Notes under the pieces: generated by a model
What the model was told of the DNA's origin: nothing
Databases searched by the model: none
Seen by the model: the letters and a program-made list of their open reading frames with translations, nothing else
Made by a program: the position numbers and the translations under genes
From: Planctomycetota bacterium
Lineage (GTDB): Bacteria; Planctomycetota; UBA1135; GCA-002686595
Reading direction: 5' to 3'
Assembly: GCA_029250885.1 (NCBI GenBank)
Contig: JAQXEK010000036.1
Coordinates: forward strand, 1 to 64,000
DNA length: 64,000 nt
In this document: positions 45,625 through 55,966 of the stretch, one piece after another
How the letters are laid out: each line of letters starts with the position of its first letter
Position numbering within the stretch: position 1 is the first letter of the stretch

Positions 45625-47052
45625 ATGACCACAGCCCAGGCTCCCCTCACCCTTCTGCAGGCTCGCAAGTTCATCGCCGAGGTCGCGTTCGGTGCCCTGA
45701 CAAAGGACTCAACCTCGTTACCTAAGGAAGGCGAGGTGCCCGGTGGGATCGGGCTCGAGCCCGAGTACTTTGTAGTCAGCCTAGAGCACATCGGCACGCC
45801 CCTTGGTCGGCCGAAGCTGTTTGCCGACGAAGAGTTCGAGGGTGGGCCCAAGTCCGTACTCGGCCAACTCGACGCCGCCGCTATGGATCCGGACCTAGGC
45901 TTTTTCCAGCGCAGCGAAGGCCCGGTGCCGGCCTACGATTTAAAGTGCGGCGGCAAGTTGACCTTTGAACCAGGTGGCCAGGTCGAACACTCGACCAAGG
46001 TGCACGCGACGGCCGCCGCGGCTATGGAGGATCTTGAGTTCGTGCGAGCGGGGCTCGAGCGTATCTTTAAGCGGGAAAACCAGGCCCTGGTCACCCTAGG
46101 CGTTGACCCGTGGCACGATGTGCTCGACGTTCCCCAGCAGCTGCGCGGTCCGCGCTATCGAGCCCAGGCGGAGTTCTACGAGCAGCGGGGGCCGGCCGGC
46201 CGCACCATGATGCGCCACACCACAAGCCTGCAGATTAACCTGGACATTGGCCCGGGTGCAGTGGGCGCGGAGCGCTGGGCATTGACCAACATGATCAGCC
46301 CCTTGATCACTTCCTGTTTCACCACGAGTCCGTGCGAAACTGCCAAGGACTGCGCCGGTGGCCGCGCAGCATCCAGCGTCCGCGCCAAGGTCTGGCAGAC
46401 CCTCGACCCAACGCGCACCGGCTTTCCCGCTAGCCTGGTCGAAGCGGACGGCTCGACGGCTCCCGAGCACTACGCGGACCTTGTACTTGACGCCGATGTC
46501 ATGATGTTCCGCCGTCCAGACCAGCCCGAGGGCATGGCCACGGGTACCATGGGGTTGTCCTTCCGCAACTGGATTGAGAGCGGCCACCCGACCTTCGGCG
46601 CAGCAACCAAGGATGACCTCGACTACCACCTGACCACTGTGTTCCCTGAGGTGCGCGCCAGGGGCTTTTTAGAGCTGCGCGCTGCCGATGGGCTGCCCGC
46701 GGATCTAGTGGCTCCATTCGTCGTGCTGGTCTCCGGCTTGATCTACGATCCGGTCGCCCGGCGTGCCGCCATCGAGCTGCTTGAAGGTCCATCACACCGC
46801 ATGCCTGAACTCTGGGACACGGCGGCCGAAAAGGGCCTTGAGGATGACGAGCTCGCGGGACTCGCCGGCTGGGTCTGGCCCCTTGCCCTCGAGGGGGCCA
46901 GGCGTATGCCGGCTGACTACTTCCGCCCCGCGGACATCACTGCCGCAGAGGAGTTCCTTGACCGCTACGTGCTGGACAGGAAGTCGCCCAGCTTAGAGTT
47001 GAGTCAGTTGATAGGTGCCGCTCCCGAGAGGGCTCTAGATTGGAACTGCTAG
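45625..47052 (+). CDS. Glutamate-cysteine ligase, GCS2/EgtA type
   Basis: 475 residues. The N-terminal GLEPEYFVV is the ATP/metal-binding start of the GCS2 superfamily, and MMRHTTSLQINLDIG is the substrate-pocket strand of plant-type and EgtA-like ligases. It joins glutamate and cysteine with ATP to give gamma-glutamylcysteine, either for glutathione or for ergothioneine. No gshB, egtB or egtD gene is nearby, so the end product is open. A perfect hairpin lies just upstream of the start. Confidence 0.82.
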   Translation: MTTAQAPLTLLQARKFIAEVAFGALTKDSTSLPKEGEVPGGIGLEPEYFVVSLEHIGTPLGRPKLFADEEFEGGPKSVLGQLDAAAMDPDLGFFQRSEGPVPAYDLKCGGKLTFEPGGQVEHSTKVHATAAAAMEDLEFVRAGLERIFKRENQALVTLGVDPWHDVLDVPQQLRGPRYRAQAEFYEQRGPAGRTMMRHTTSLQINLDIGPGAVGAERWALTNMISPLITSCFTTSPCETAKDCAGGRAASSVRAKVWQTLDPTRTGFPASLVEADGSTAPEHYADLVLDADVMMFRRPDQPEGMATGTMGLSFRNWIESGHPTFGAATKDDLDYHLTTVFPEVRARGFLELRAADGLPADLVAPFVVLVSGLIYDPVARRAAIELLEGPSHRMPELWDTAAEKGLEDDELAGLAGWVWPLALEGARRMPADYFRPADITAAEEFLDRYVLDRKSPSLELSQLIGAAPERALDWNC

Positions 47053-47079
47053 GGCGAGCGTTTCGCTAGAGCAAAGAGC

Positions 47080-48498
<1,419 letters not shown>

Positions 48499-48627
48499 AG
48501 AAGGTCTTTGGATCCCGAGGCGCTCGGGGGAGCAGCACCTCTAATCATGTTGAATGTCCCCATCCTGACAGAGAAAGGTGGCAGTTGCTAGGCAAGCTTT
48601 GGGCCCCTTCCATGACAAGATGAGTCC

Positions 48628-49818
48628 ATGACTGGCCCTTACCCTTTTCGCGACAACCAAGGTGCGCTCCCCGCGAAGTTGCGCGAGGGGCGAGCCGTTG
48701 TGGCGGGTGTGCTCTCGGGCACCTCTGCGGACGGAATTGACGTGGTGTTGTTTCGACCTCGGATGGGGGAGAGCGGTGTGATTGACCTGGGCCTTATTGA
48801 CTTCGAGACCGCAGCCTTTGAGCCAGGAATCCAGGCGGAGCTGCGACATGTGCTCGATGGCGGCCAGCTGGACCTCGGCCGGGTGGCCTGCCTAAATCGC
48901 GATCTGGGTATTGCGTTTGGATCGGCGGCTAAGGCTGCGGCTGACCGCGCGGGCGTGAGCCTCGACCTTGTCGGCAGCCACGGGCAGACCGTATGGCACC
49001 ACGACGGGAACCATGGGGGAGGGCGGGCGAGCTTGCAGCTCGGGGACGGGGACTTCCTCGCCGAGGCTGCAGGCGCGCCTGTGGTCAGTGACCTCCGCCA
49101 GGGCGATCTCGCAACGGGCGGCGAGGGTGCGCCGATCGGGCACCTGGTAGATCCCTGGCTCTACCCCGCGCTCTTTCGTCAGGGGGGGGCAAGCGCTGGA
49201 ATCCTGAACTTGGGTGGGTTTGGCAACCTGACCCTGGGCGGCGCAGCGGGGCTGTTGAGCTTCGACACGGGGCCTGCGGGGGCGCTGCTGGACGGGCTGG
49301 CGCGGCAGTGCCTCGGCATGGAGATGGATACAAATGGCGAGCACGCTGGCCGGGGCGAGGTGCAGCCCCATCTACTTGCGAGTTGGATGGGCGAACTAGA
49401 TCCATTCCTGCGGACTACTCCGCCGCGCAGCACGGGCCGGGACACCTTTGGCGACCTTTGGGTGCGCGGGCTGGTCAGCCAGAGTCCGGGTGTTCGCAAC
49501 GAGGACCTGCTGGCCACGGGCGTTGCCGTGGTCGCCGCCTGTGTGGCGCGATCGTTGGAGCACGTTCCCTGTGGGGGCGCTCTAGCTGAACTGGTACTTG
49601 CCGGGGGCGGCGCACGGAACCCGGTTCTGGTCCGGGCCATCGAAGCGGCCACCGAGGTTCGGGTGACTAGTAGTCAGAGTCACGGCGTGGATCCCGATGC
49701 CCGGGAAGCGCTGATCTTTGGGCTGCTTGGAGTAGCCCATGTTCTAGGTATCGCGCTGCCCAAGCGGGTTCTTGGTAAGTGGAGTCCCAGCCCTTGGAAA
49801 GGGAGCCATGATGGGTGA
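48628..49818 (+). CDS. anmK: Anhydro-N-acetylmuramic acid kinase
   Basis: 396 residues of the sugar kinase/Hsp70 fold. Motifs are SGTSADGIDVV at the N-terminus, GSHGQTVWHH in the middle and LVLAGGGARNP at the C-terminus. It phosphorylates and opens 1,6-anhydro-MurNAc in peptidoglycan recycling. The coding sequence contains an 8-G run at 49182-49189. It overlaps the start of the nagZ-like gene by 11 bases, so the two are coupled. Confidence 0.92.
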   Translation: MTGPYPFRDNQGALPAKLREGRAVVAGVLSGTSADGIDVVLFRPRMGESGVIDLGLIDFETAAFEPGIQAELRHVLDGGQLDLGRVACLNRDLGIAFGSAAKAAADRAGVSLDLVGSHGQTVWHHDGNHGGGRASLQLGDGDFLAEAAGAPVVSDLRQGDLATGGEGAPIGHLVDPWLYPALFRQGGASAGILNLGGFGNLTLGGAAGLLSFDTGPAGALLDGLARQCLGMEMDTNGEHAGRGEVQPHLLASWMGELDPFLRTTPPRSTGRDTFGDLWVRGLVSQSPGVRNEDLLATGVAVVAACVARSLEHVPCGGALAELVLAGGGARNPVLVRAIEAATEVRVTSSQSHGVDPDAREALIFGLLGVAHVLGIALPKRVLGKWSPSPWKGSHDG

Positions 49819-51346
49819 GAAGCGAAGGCGTTTGGAGAAGTGGATCGGCGCGGTAATCATCCCCGAGTTTCGTCCCGTCGGCGGGGAATCCCCCGAGGCT
49901 CTCGAGCGCAGACCGAGCGAGGCCTACCTTAGGCGCTTTCCTCCCTTGGGCCTGATCGGTTTCGGCCGGCGCATGCCGGACGGCCTGCGCATCGAGGGCC
50001 TGGAGGCCCTGACTGGCGACCTGGTCCAATCAGCGAATAGGATCATCGGACGGCCTCCATTCGTCTGTGCGGATCTAGAGTGCGGTGCCGGCTATCATCT
50101 TCCAGGGGCAAGTCTGCTTCCACCCGCCCGCGCCCTCGCCGCGGCCGAGAGCACCCTCCCCGGCGCCGTGGCCGCAGCCGCTGAGCGAACGGGCCGTGAG
50201 GCCCGCGCCGCAGGAATCGACCTTGTGCTTGCTCCCGTACTCGACGTGAACACTAACCCTGCGAATCCGATCATCGGTGTGCGCGCATTTGGGCGCACCG
50301 TAGACGAGGTCACTACCGCCGGTCGCGACTTCGTGCAGGGCCTGCACAGCGCGGGCGCAGGCGCGTGTATCAAGCACTACCCCGGCCACGGCGATACGCA
50401 CCAAGACTCGCACCTTACCCTGCCGACGATCCTGCGCTCCGTCGAAGAGCTCGAGCAGTGCGAGCTCGCCCCCTTCCACAGGGTGCTTGGCGACACCGCT
50501 TCGGGCCCCCTCGCTGTCATGGTGGCCCACCTCGACGTGCCCGCTTTGACCGGAGAGCCGGGGCTCCCCACCAGCCTCTCCGCCGCGGTGATCGATGGCA
50601 TGCGCCGAGACGGTTTCGACGGTGTCGTTATGACCGACGGACTCGCGATGTTGTCTGTCTCGGACTTGCCCGACCTCGGCGTGCGCAGCTTGGCCGCTGG
50701 CTGCGACGCCCTACTTGCTCCCATCAGCGAGCTAACCATGGCAGAGCAGCTGCTGGAGGCCGTACTTGAGGGGAGGCTCTGTGAGCAGCGCCTGGAGCAG
50801 GCCGCCAAGCGCATGGAGCGCTTGCGGGACCAACTCACGGCTCGCCCTGTGCCGACCCTTAGCCATGGCTTGCCAGATGCCGACCGACTCGCGCGGGCAG
50901 CGCTCCGGGCCTCGCCAGATTTCGCCGGGTGCAGGCAGGACTTTTTAGGGAAGTCCCCACAATTAATTGGCACAGCGAATTTCGAGGGAATCGCCCTAGA
51001 CCTAGGTGCACGAGAGCAGGCGGCACCCCGTGAACCCGTGCCCCTAGTCGCGATCACGGGCTCTCAGAACATCGCCGGAAATGGTGCCAGCGGCCTAGAT
51101 TCGGTGACCGCAAGCCAGGTCTTGACAGCCCTGCAAGAGGGGCAGGCGGCATCGCGCAAGACGGGATTTGTTTGGTTTGGTGCCCCCGAGGGCCTCCTGG
51201 GCGAGCATCTTGCTGCGTTTCGGGCCCAACTCGCCAAGTGGGGGACGCCGACCCTAGTCGCCTTTGCACCGAGCGAACTAATGGTGCGGGTGGTGGGGGA
51301 GATGCTCGCTTCCACGTCCGACAATTTCCCGGGCGACAAGTCCTGA
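49808..51346 (+). CDS. nagZ: Family 3 glycoside hydrolase, NagZ-like beta-N-acetylhexosaminidase
   Basis: 512 residues. The N-terminal barrel has VIIPEFRPVGG, the NagZ loop KHYPGHGDTHQDSHL (catalytic His on a mobile loop), and the nucleophile Asp in VVMTDGLAM. NagZ removes N-acetylglucosamine from anhydro-muropeptides, giving the substrate for AnmK. The C-terminal part (about 350-512) is extra relative to short NagZ proteins of about 340 residues and resembles the second domain seen in longer forms. Start at 49808 (MMGEKRRRLEK) overlaps anmK; a Met at 49772 is less likely. Cytoplasmic, with no signal peptide. Confidence 0.85.
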   Translation: MMGEKRRRLEKWIGAVIIPEFRPVGGESPEALERRPSEAYLRRFPPLGLIGFGRRMPDGLRIEGLEALTGDLVQSANRIIGRPPFVCADLECGAGYHLPGASLLPPARALAAAESTLPGAVAAAAERTGREARAAGIDLVLAPVLDVNTNPANPIIGVRAFGRTVDEVTTAGRDFVQGLHSAGAGACIKHYPGHGDTHQDSHLTLPTILRSVEELEQCELAPFHRVLGDTASGPLAVMVAHLDVPALTGEPGLPTSLSAAVIDGMRRDGFDGVVMTDGLAMLSVSDLPDLGVRSLAAGCDALLAPISELTMAEQLLEAVLEGRLCEQRLEQAAKRMERLRDQLTARPVPTLSHGLPDADRLARAALRASPDFAGCRQDFLGKSPQLIGTANFEGIALDLGAREQAAPREPVPLVAITGSQNIAGNGASGLDSVTASQVLTALQEGQAASRKTGFVWFGAPEGLLGEHLAAFRAQLAKWGTPTLVAFAPSELMVRVVGEMLASTSDNFPGDKS

Positions 51347-51580
51347 GGAATGCTTGTTTCTTGGCGTAGTCAGGGCGATTCATGGTGGGTAAGAGCCCCT
51401 AGCGCAGAGCGAAGCCAAAACGGGCACTTGAAAGCCATTCGCCTGCGAGTATCATTCTCGAACCGATTTCCCCAAACGGAAGTCAGGCTGCAGATCCGTC
51501 CGACGCGGTAACACCCTCGGAAGGGCGGAGCTTGTTTCCATCCCCCCCCCGCGCGCCTCCACACTCGAGGACACTTCACC

Positions 51581-53665
51581 ATGACGATTTTCCGCCCCCT
51601 GGGCCTCGCCGCTGGTCTTATTTTCTTGGCTGCACCGACCTTTGCGGTGCCGACAAACGACGCCCAGGACACCTTCGACGAAGGCATTCAACTGCTCCAA
51701 CGCGGTCGTGAAGAGGAGGCTCTCCACGCATTCCAAAAGGTCCTCGCCATGGACCTTAGCAACGCAGAAGCCTACGAGCTTTGGAAGAGCACTGATGCCG
51801 AGATCTGGCTCGAGATGCTCACCAAGGAAGGTGACATGCAGATCGTGACCCAGCGTCTGATGAGCATGGCCAAGATGCGCCGCACGGAGCAGCGCGACGA
51901 CGCGGACATGATCCGTGAACTGCTTACACAGGTCACCGGAGAGGACATCCTCGCTCGCACCATGGCGACTCGCCAGCTTAGCGCTGACCACGGCGAGTAC
52001 GCAGTTCAGTACATGCTGCCTTCCCTTGGGGATCAGACTGGCGTTGACCGCCGCGTCCTCGTGATGGGTGCACTGACGAGCATGGGCGACGACGTTGTCC
52101 TGCCCCTCTGCGCAGCTCTCGACACTCCAGACGCTTTCCTGCGCCGCAACGTCGCTGTGACCCTTGGTTACATTGGCGACAGCCGCGCAGCTGCCTACCT
52201 CGCTCACCTTGCCGCTTCCGATAGCGACGAGGGCGTGATGTCCGCAGCCAAGGATGCCCTCGCAAGCTGCGGCGGCGCCGGCAGGGGAGCCGAGTACGCC
52301 TTTCTTGTGATGGGCAACGGCTACCACATGGGGTCGCCGAGTGTCCTGCGCGCAACCCAGTACAGCGACGTGGTCTGGAGCTTCACCGGAGGCTCCCTCC
52401 AGTCGACCACAGTCCCCCGCTACCTTTACAGCGAAGAGCTTGCAAAGGTCTCTTTCTACAACGCTCTGCGTGTGAACGCCTCATCGAAGGGAGCCCTTAC
52501 AGGCCTCGCTCGTGTGTACGCTAGCCAGATGCAGAAGATTTCCGATCAAGAGGCCAGCGGTATGACCGTTGGTAGCGAAGCTGACCAGGCCCGTGCAGGT
52601 ATGCTTGCCGTTGCCGCTTCTGGCTCAGGCGCCATTGACGCCGGCCTCATCTCCTCCATGGCCGAAGGTGACTCCATGGCAGCTATCGGCCTCTGCCGAG
52701 CTGTCCAGTCCGGCCTTGCCGTGGCAGGCAAAGGCCTGCAGGCCGCCCTTGCGAAGGGCGACGCCGACGTGCGCTGCGAAGCTGCCCTTGCCCTTGCCTC
52801 TCAGGCTCGTGGCAAGCCACTTTCGGCCGCTACGATCGCCGCACTCGGTGAGGCCACTGGCCGCAACATCGTGCGTGTCGCCGCCATCATCGACGGTAAC
52901 GAAGGCCGGGCGGCTGCCGCTAAGGCTGCCCTTGAGGCTGAAGGCATGGTGGTCAACCACTGGACCACCGGCGCCAAGGGTATCGCGAACCTCTACCGGG
53001 TTCCGGGCCTCGACGTGATCCTGGTTGCCGATCGACTCAGCGACTTGACCACCGATCAGGTGATTACCGAGATCGCCGGCTCCGCTAACTTCGCGGAGAC
53101 CCCAATCATGATTCTGGCTGAGAACGGTGACAATGCGGACGAGCTCTACGGCTCGCGCACCGCAGGCATTCTTACCGGTGGCGACTTCTCCAGCGTCTCT
53201 GGTGTGCTCTCCGACTCCCTTGGCCGGGACCGCGAGCGTGCGGACGACCTGTCCCGTCGCGCCTCGATGGCCCTGTCCCGTCTCGCCGCCAGCGGCACCG
53301 ACGTCTCCGGCGCTATGGCTGGCCTGACGAACGCCGCCATGAACCGTCCCGACGGCGTTGCCCTTCCCGCCCTTCGCGCCCTCGGCGCCTGCGGCACGAT
53401 GGACTCGGTTGCGACGGTCGCCGGTATCTGTGGCGATGACTCCCGCAGTGACAAGGTCCGCGAAGCAGCTGCGATGGCCTGCGCTGAGATGTTTACGAAT
53501 GGCGTTGGCGGGAATGGTGCCCTCGACTCTCTGCACGGTGTAGTCACCTCGGACGCGGCCCTCAGCGTTCGCGGCGCAGCAGCCGCCGCCCTGGGCCGCC
53601 TTAAGTTAGATCCTTCTATGCGAGCCGAGCTCTTGCGCCTTGTGCGCGTGAACGTCGGCGAGTAG
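51581..53665 (+). CDS. Exported HEAT/TPR protein with an embedded receiver-like domain
   Basis: 694 residues. A signal peptide (cut near residue 22) is followed by a TPR-like helix pair (about 27-60), HEAT repeats (about 120-250), a mixed part, then residues about 430-540 with alternating strand-helix order like a response-regulator receiver: ILVADRLSDLT at the third strand and TPIMILAEN at the fourth. The usual switch Thr and late Lys are absent. HEAT repeats resume to the end. The role is unknown; a scaffold is likely. Codon choice (many CTT, GCT, CGT) differs from neighbours and may reflect strong expression. A 9-C run lies about 30 bases before the start. Confidence 0.7.
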   Translation: MTIFRPLGLAAGLIFLAAPTFAVPTNDAQDTFDEGIQLLQRGREEEALHAFQKVLAMDLSNAEAYELWKSTDAEIWLEMLTKEGDMQIVTQRLMSMAKMRRTEQRDDADMIRELLTQVTGEDILARTMATRQLSADHGEYAVQYMLPSLGDQTGVDRRVLVMGALTSMGDDVVLPLCAALDTPDAFLRRNVAVTLGYIGDSRAAAYLAHLAASDSDEGVMSAAKDALASCGGAGRGAEYAFLVMGNGYHMGSPSVLRATQYSDVVWSFTGGSLQSTTVPRYLYSEELAKVSFYNALRVNASSKGALTGLARVYASQMQKISDQEASGMTVGSEADQARAGMLAVAASGSGAIDAGLISSMAEGDSMAAIGLCRAVQSGLAVAGKGLQAALAKGDADVRCEAALALASQARGKPLSAATIAALGEATGRNIVRVAAIIDGNEGRAAAAKAALEAEGMVVNHWTTGAKGIANLYRVPGLDVILVADRLSDLTTDQVITEIAGSANFAETPIMILAENGDNADELYGSRTAGILTGGDFSSVSGVLSDSLGRDRERADDLSRRASMALSRLAASGTDVSGAMAGLTNAAMNRPDGVALPALRALGACGTMDSVATVAGICGDDSRSDKVREAAAMACAEMFTNGVGGNGALDSLHGVVTSDAALSVRGAAAAALGRLKLDPSMRAELLRLVRVNVGE

Positions 53666-53725
53666 AATCCCGGGCCTAAAGTGGCGGGCGAGTCCTTGTT
53701 ACCGAGGACTCGCCCGTTCGCTATT

Positions 53726-53800
53726 GCCAAAGTAGCTCAACGGTAGAGCATTGCTTTCGTAAAGCAAAGGCTAGGGGTTCGATTCCCCTCTTTGGCTCCA
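53726..53800 (+). tRNA. tRNA-Thr (anticodon CGT)
   Basis: A complete cloverleaf: acceptor arm GCCAAAG with CTTTGGC, D-arm GCTC/GAGC, anticodon stem TTGCT/AGCAA around the loop TTCGTAA (anticodon CGT, codon ACG), T-arm AGGGG/CCCCT with loop TTCGATT, discriminator T and an encoded CCA at 53798-53800. Confidence 0.95.
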
Positions 53801-53805
53801 TCCAA

Positions 53806-53841
53806 CCGAAGGCCTCCCTAAAGGGAGGCCTTCGGTCTTTT
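53806..53841 (+). terminator. Terminator of the tRNA-Thr gene
   Basis: CCGAAGGCCTCCCT (53806-53819) pairs with AGGGAGGCCTTCGG (53822-53835) as a 14-bp perfect repeat; the innermost T-A pair probably opens to give a 4-base loop. TCTTTT follows directly. Confidence 0.9.
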
Positions 53842-53899
53842 AAGGCCAGCCTGCCTAACGGTTCTGGAAGCCCAGCGTTGGCGAGGCCAAACTACAGCT

Positions 53900-55111
53900 A
53901 TGACGATTCCCAAGAGCAAGCACACCCTCCAGAGCGCACTGGCTATCTCCGAATGGATCGTAGACCTTCGCCGTGACCTCCACGCGAACCCAGAGTTGGC
54001 CTATGGTGAGGTGCGCACATCAAGACGCATCCAGGAGGTGCTCACCGAGTTGGGCATCGCCCACAAGACCGGCTTTGCGGGTGGCACCGGCATCGTGGCT
54101 ACGCTGGGCTCCGAACAAGGCCCCTGTGTTGCCCTGCGCGCTGACATGGATGCCCTGCCGATCCAGGAGCAGTCCGGCTCGGATTTCAGCAGCCTCAAGC
54201 CAGGTGTGATGCACGCCTGTGGCCACGACACCCATATGGCGATGCTACTTGGAGCCGCGCGTATCTTAAAACAGGACGAGAGCAGCCTTCCCGGTCAGGT
54301 CAAGCTGGTCTTTCAGCCAGCGGAAGAGGGTGGTGCTGGGGCGAAGAAAATGTGTGATGAGGGCGTCCTAGAGGACCCCAAGGTCCAGCGAATGTTCGGC
54401 ATGCACGTCTGGCCCCAGCTGCCCACGGGTGTGGTCGGTCTTCGCGAGGGTGCCTTCCTAGCTTCTGCGACGTTCTTCGACATCTTAGTTCACGGGACTG
54501 GGGGGCACGCCGCCATGCCCAACCTGGTGGTGGACCCCGTCGTCGCGGGCGCCCAAATCGTGAACAGCCTCCAAAGCATTGTCTCCCGGGAACGGGACCC
54601 CTTCGGCTCGGATGTGGTCAGCATCTCCGCCTTCAACGCGGGGGATGCCTACAACGTGATCCCGGCGACCGCTCACCTCAAGGGAACTGTGCGCTCCCTC
54701 TCTCTAGAGGATCAGGCGGCAAACATCCAGCGTATCGAGGAGATCGCCAAGGCCATCGGTCAGGCCCATAGGTGTCGAGTCGAGGTGAACTTCCCCGGTA
54801 CAACCTATCCGCCCACGGTGAATGACGACAAGGCCCTGGCGGTTGCGCGAGCTGCAGCTCGCATAGTCGTCGGAGAAGCAGGGTTGGTTGTGAACTCGCC
54901 CACGATGGGAGGCGAGGACTTCTCTTTCTACGCCCAGAAAGTGCCCTCGGCTTTCGCGGCCCTTGGAATTGGGAATGAAGCCAAAGGCTCTACCCACAGC
55001 CTCCATCACCCAGAATTTCGGGTCGACGAAGACGCACTGCCCATTGGCGCCGCCATGCACGCGGCCTTTGCTATGGAAGCCTTGGCCGAACTGAATCTAG
55101 CCAAGCCTTAG
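53900..55111 (+). CDS. M20D family amidohydrolase
   Basis: 403 residues. Metal ligands appear in HACGHDTH (His105, Cys107, His109, His112), which is the M20D Cys-containing metal site, and in PAEEGG. A lid/dimer domain (about 190-300) interrupts the catalytic domain, as in hippurate hydrolases and N-acyl-L-amino acid amidohydrolases. It hydrolyses an N-acylated amino acid; the substrate is unknown. No signal peptide. Stands alone between the tRNA terminator and the DUF1579 lipoprotein. Confidence 0.88.
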   Translation: MTIPKSKHTLQSALAISEWIVDLRRDLHANPELAYGEVRTSRRIQEVLTELGIAHKTGFAGGTGIVATLGSEQGPCVALRADMDALPIQEQSGSDFSSLKPGVMHACGHDTHMAMLLGAARILKQDESSLPGQVKLVFQPAEEGGAGAKKMCDEGVLEDPKVQRMFGMHVWPQLPTGVVGLREGAFLASATFFDILVHGTGGHAAMPNLVVDPVVAGAQIVNSLQSIVSRERDPFGSDVVSISAFNAGDAYNVIPATAHLKGTVRSLSLEDQAANIQRIEEIAKAIGQAHRCRVEVNFPGTTYPPTVNDDKALAVARAAARIVVGEAGLVVNSPTMGGEDFSFYAQKVPSAFAALGIGNEAKGSTHSLHHPEFRVDEDALPIGAAMHAAFAMEALAELNLAKP

Positions 55112-55164
55112 TCTTGAAACGTGTCGCTCAGCCCACAGGTTTGCAAGCCCCCAAGTCACTTTGC

Positions 55165-55869
55165 CTAGGGGTCGACGGATTCCGGATCCAGCTTGTCGTC
55201 AAGAATGGCTTGACCCTCTTGGGGTTCGCGTAGAAGGTCTTCGGCCTCGGCAGTAGCGCGATCAAGTTCAGTGGTCTCGCAGTGGCTGCAGAGCCACTCA
55301 CCGTCGGCCACTTCATCCATGCGGCTCAGCTTAAAGACGCGATCGCCCGCAGGCGCGCGATCTATCTGGAAGGTCCATGAGGTTAGCAGGTCTTCTCCCT
55401 GGATATCGAGGAAGCTCATGCGGTGCATGTGTCCATCTGACTCCGTGCTCATGTTGGTGCCGCCAATGCAGCGAAAGTCAATGGGCATCTTGACCTGGCC
55501 AGGCTTGGGTGCATAGGCCTTGGCGCGCATGGTGGGCTGGTTGCCCGTGGACCCGTAGTGGGTCAAGATGAGCTGGTCGCCATCGAGGTGATACAGGCTG
55601 ACCATCTCGAAGTCATCCCCGGGAAATAGGGTCTCAAGTACGGCAGTCCCGCCAGCGGTGACCTCGTAGGTACACACTAGACCCTCGAGGTCCGGTGCCA
55701 GCTCGGCGGACCACTGCCAGTGACCCTCGAGGGACTTGATGCGCTCGAACTGTGCCTCGGCCGAGTGGTTTGGCAGGGGCAAAAGGATGGGCCCACCGCG
55801 CGGTCCATTGATCGCGTTGCAGGAGCCGAGAAGTGCGAGGCAGGCGGAGGCGAGGAGTCGGAGCTTCAT
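55165..55869 (-). CDS. DUF1579-family lipoprotein
   Basis: 234 residues. The signal ends in the lipobox LLGSC, so Cys17 is lipidated. The mature domain contains LEGHWQWSAE and TNMSTESDGHMHRMSFLD, which resemble the DUF1579 lipocalin-like family of unknown function. The tail (about 200-234) is acidic and holds CSHCE, a possible metal or redox pair. Convergent with the amidohydrolase gene. Confidence 0.7.
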   Translation of the reverse strand: MKLRLLASACLALLGSCNAINGPRGGPILLPLPNHSAEAQFERIKSLEGHWQWSAELAPDLEGLVCTYEVTAGGTAVLETLFPGDDFEMVSLYHLDGDQLILTHYGSTGNQPTMRAKAYAPKPGQVKMPIDFRCIGGTNMSTESDGHMHRMSFLDIQGEDLLTSWTFQIDRAPAGDRVFKLSRMDEVADGEWLCSHCETTELDRATAEAEDLLREPQEGQAILDDKLDPESVDP

Positions 55870-55966
55870 AGGCCTAGAGTAACTCGGAGCCTAGACCGCT
55901 CCCAGCCTTGCGGTGGAAAGTAGGGGGCGAGTTGGCCCAAAGCCTAAGCGCAGCTTCCCTAGGGAG

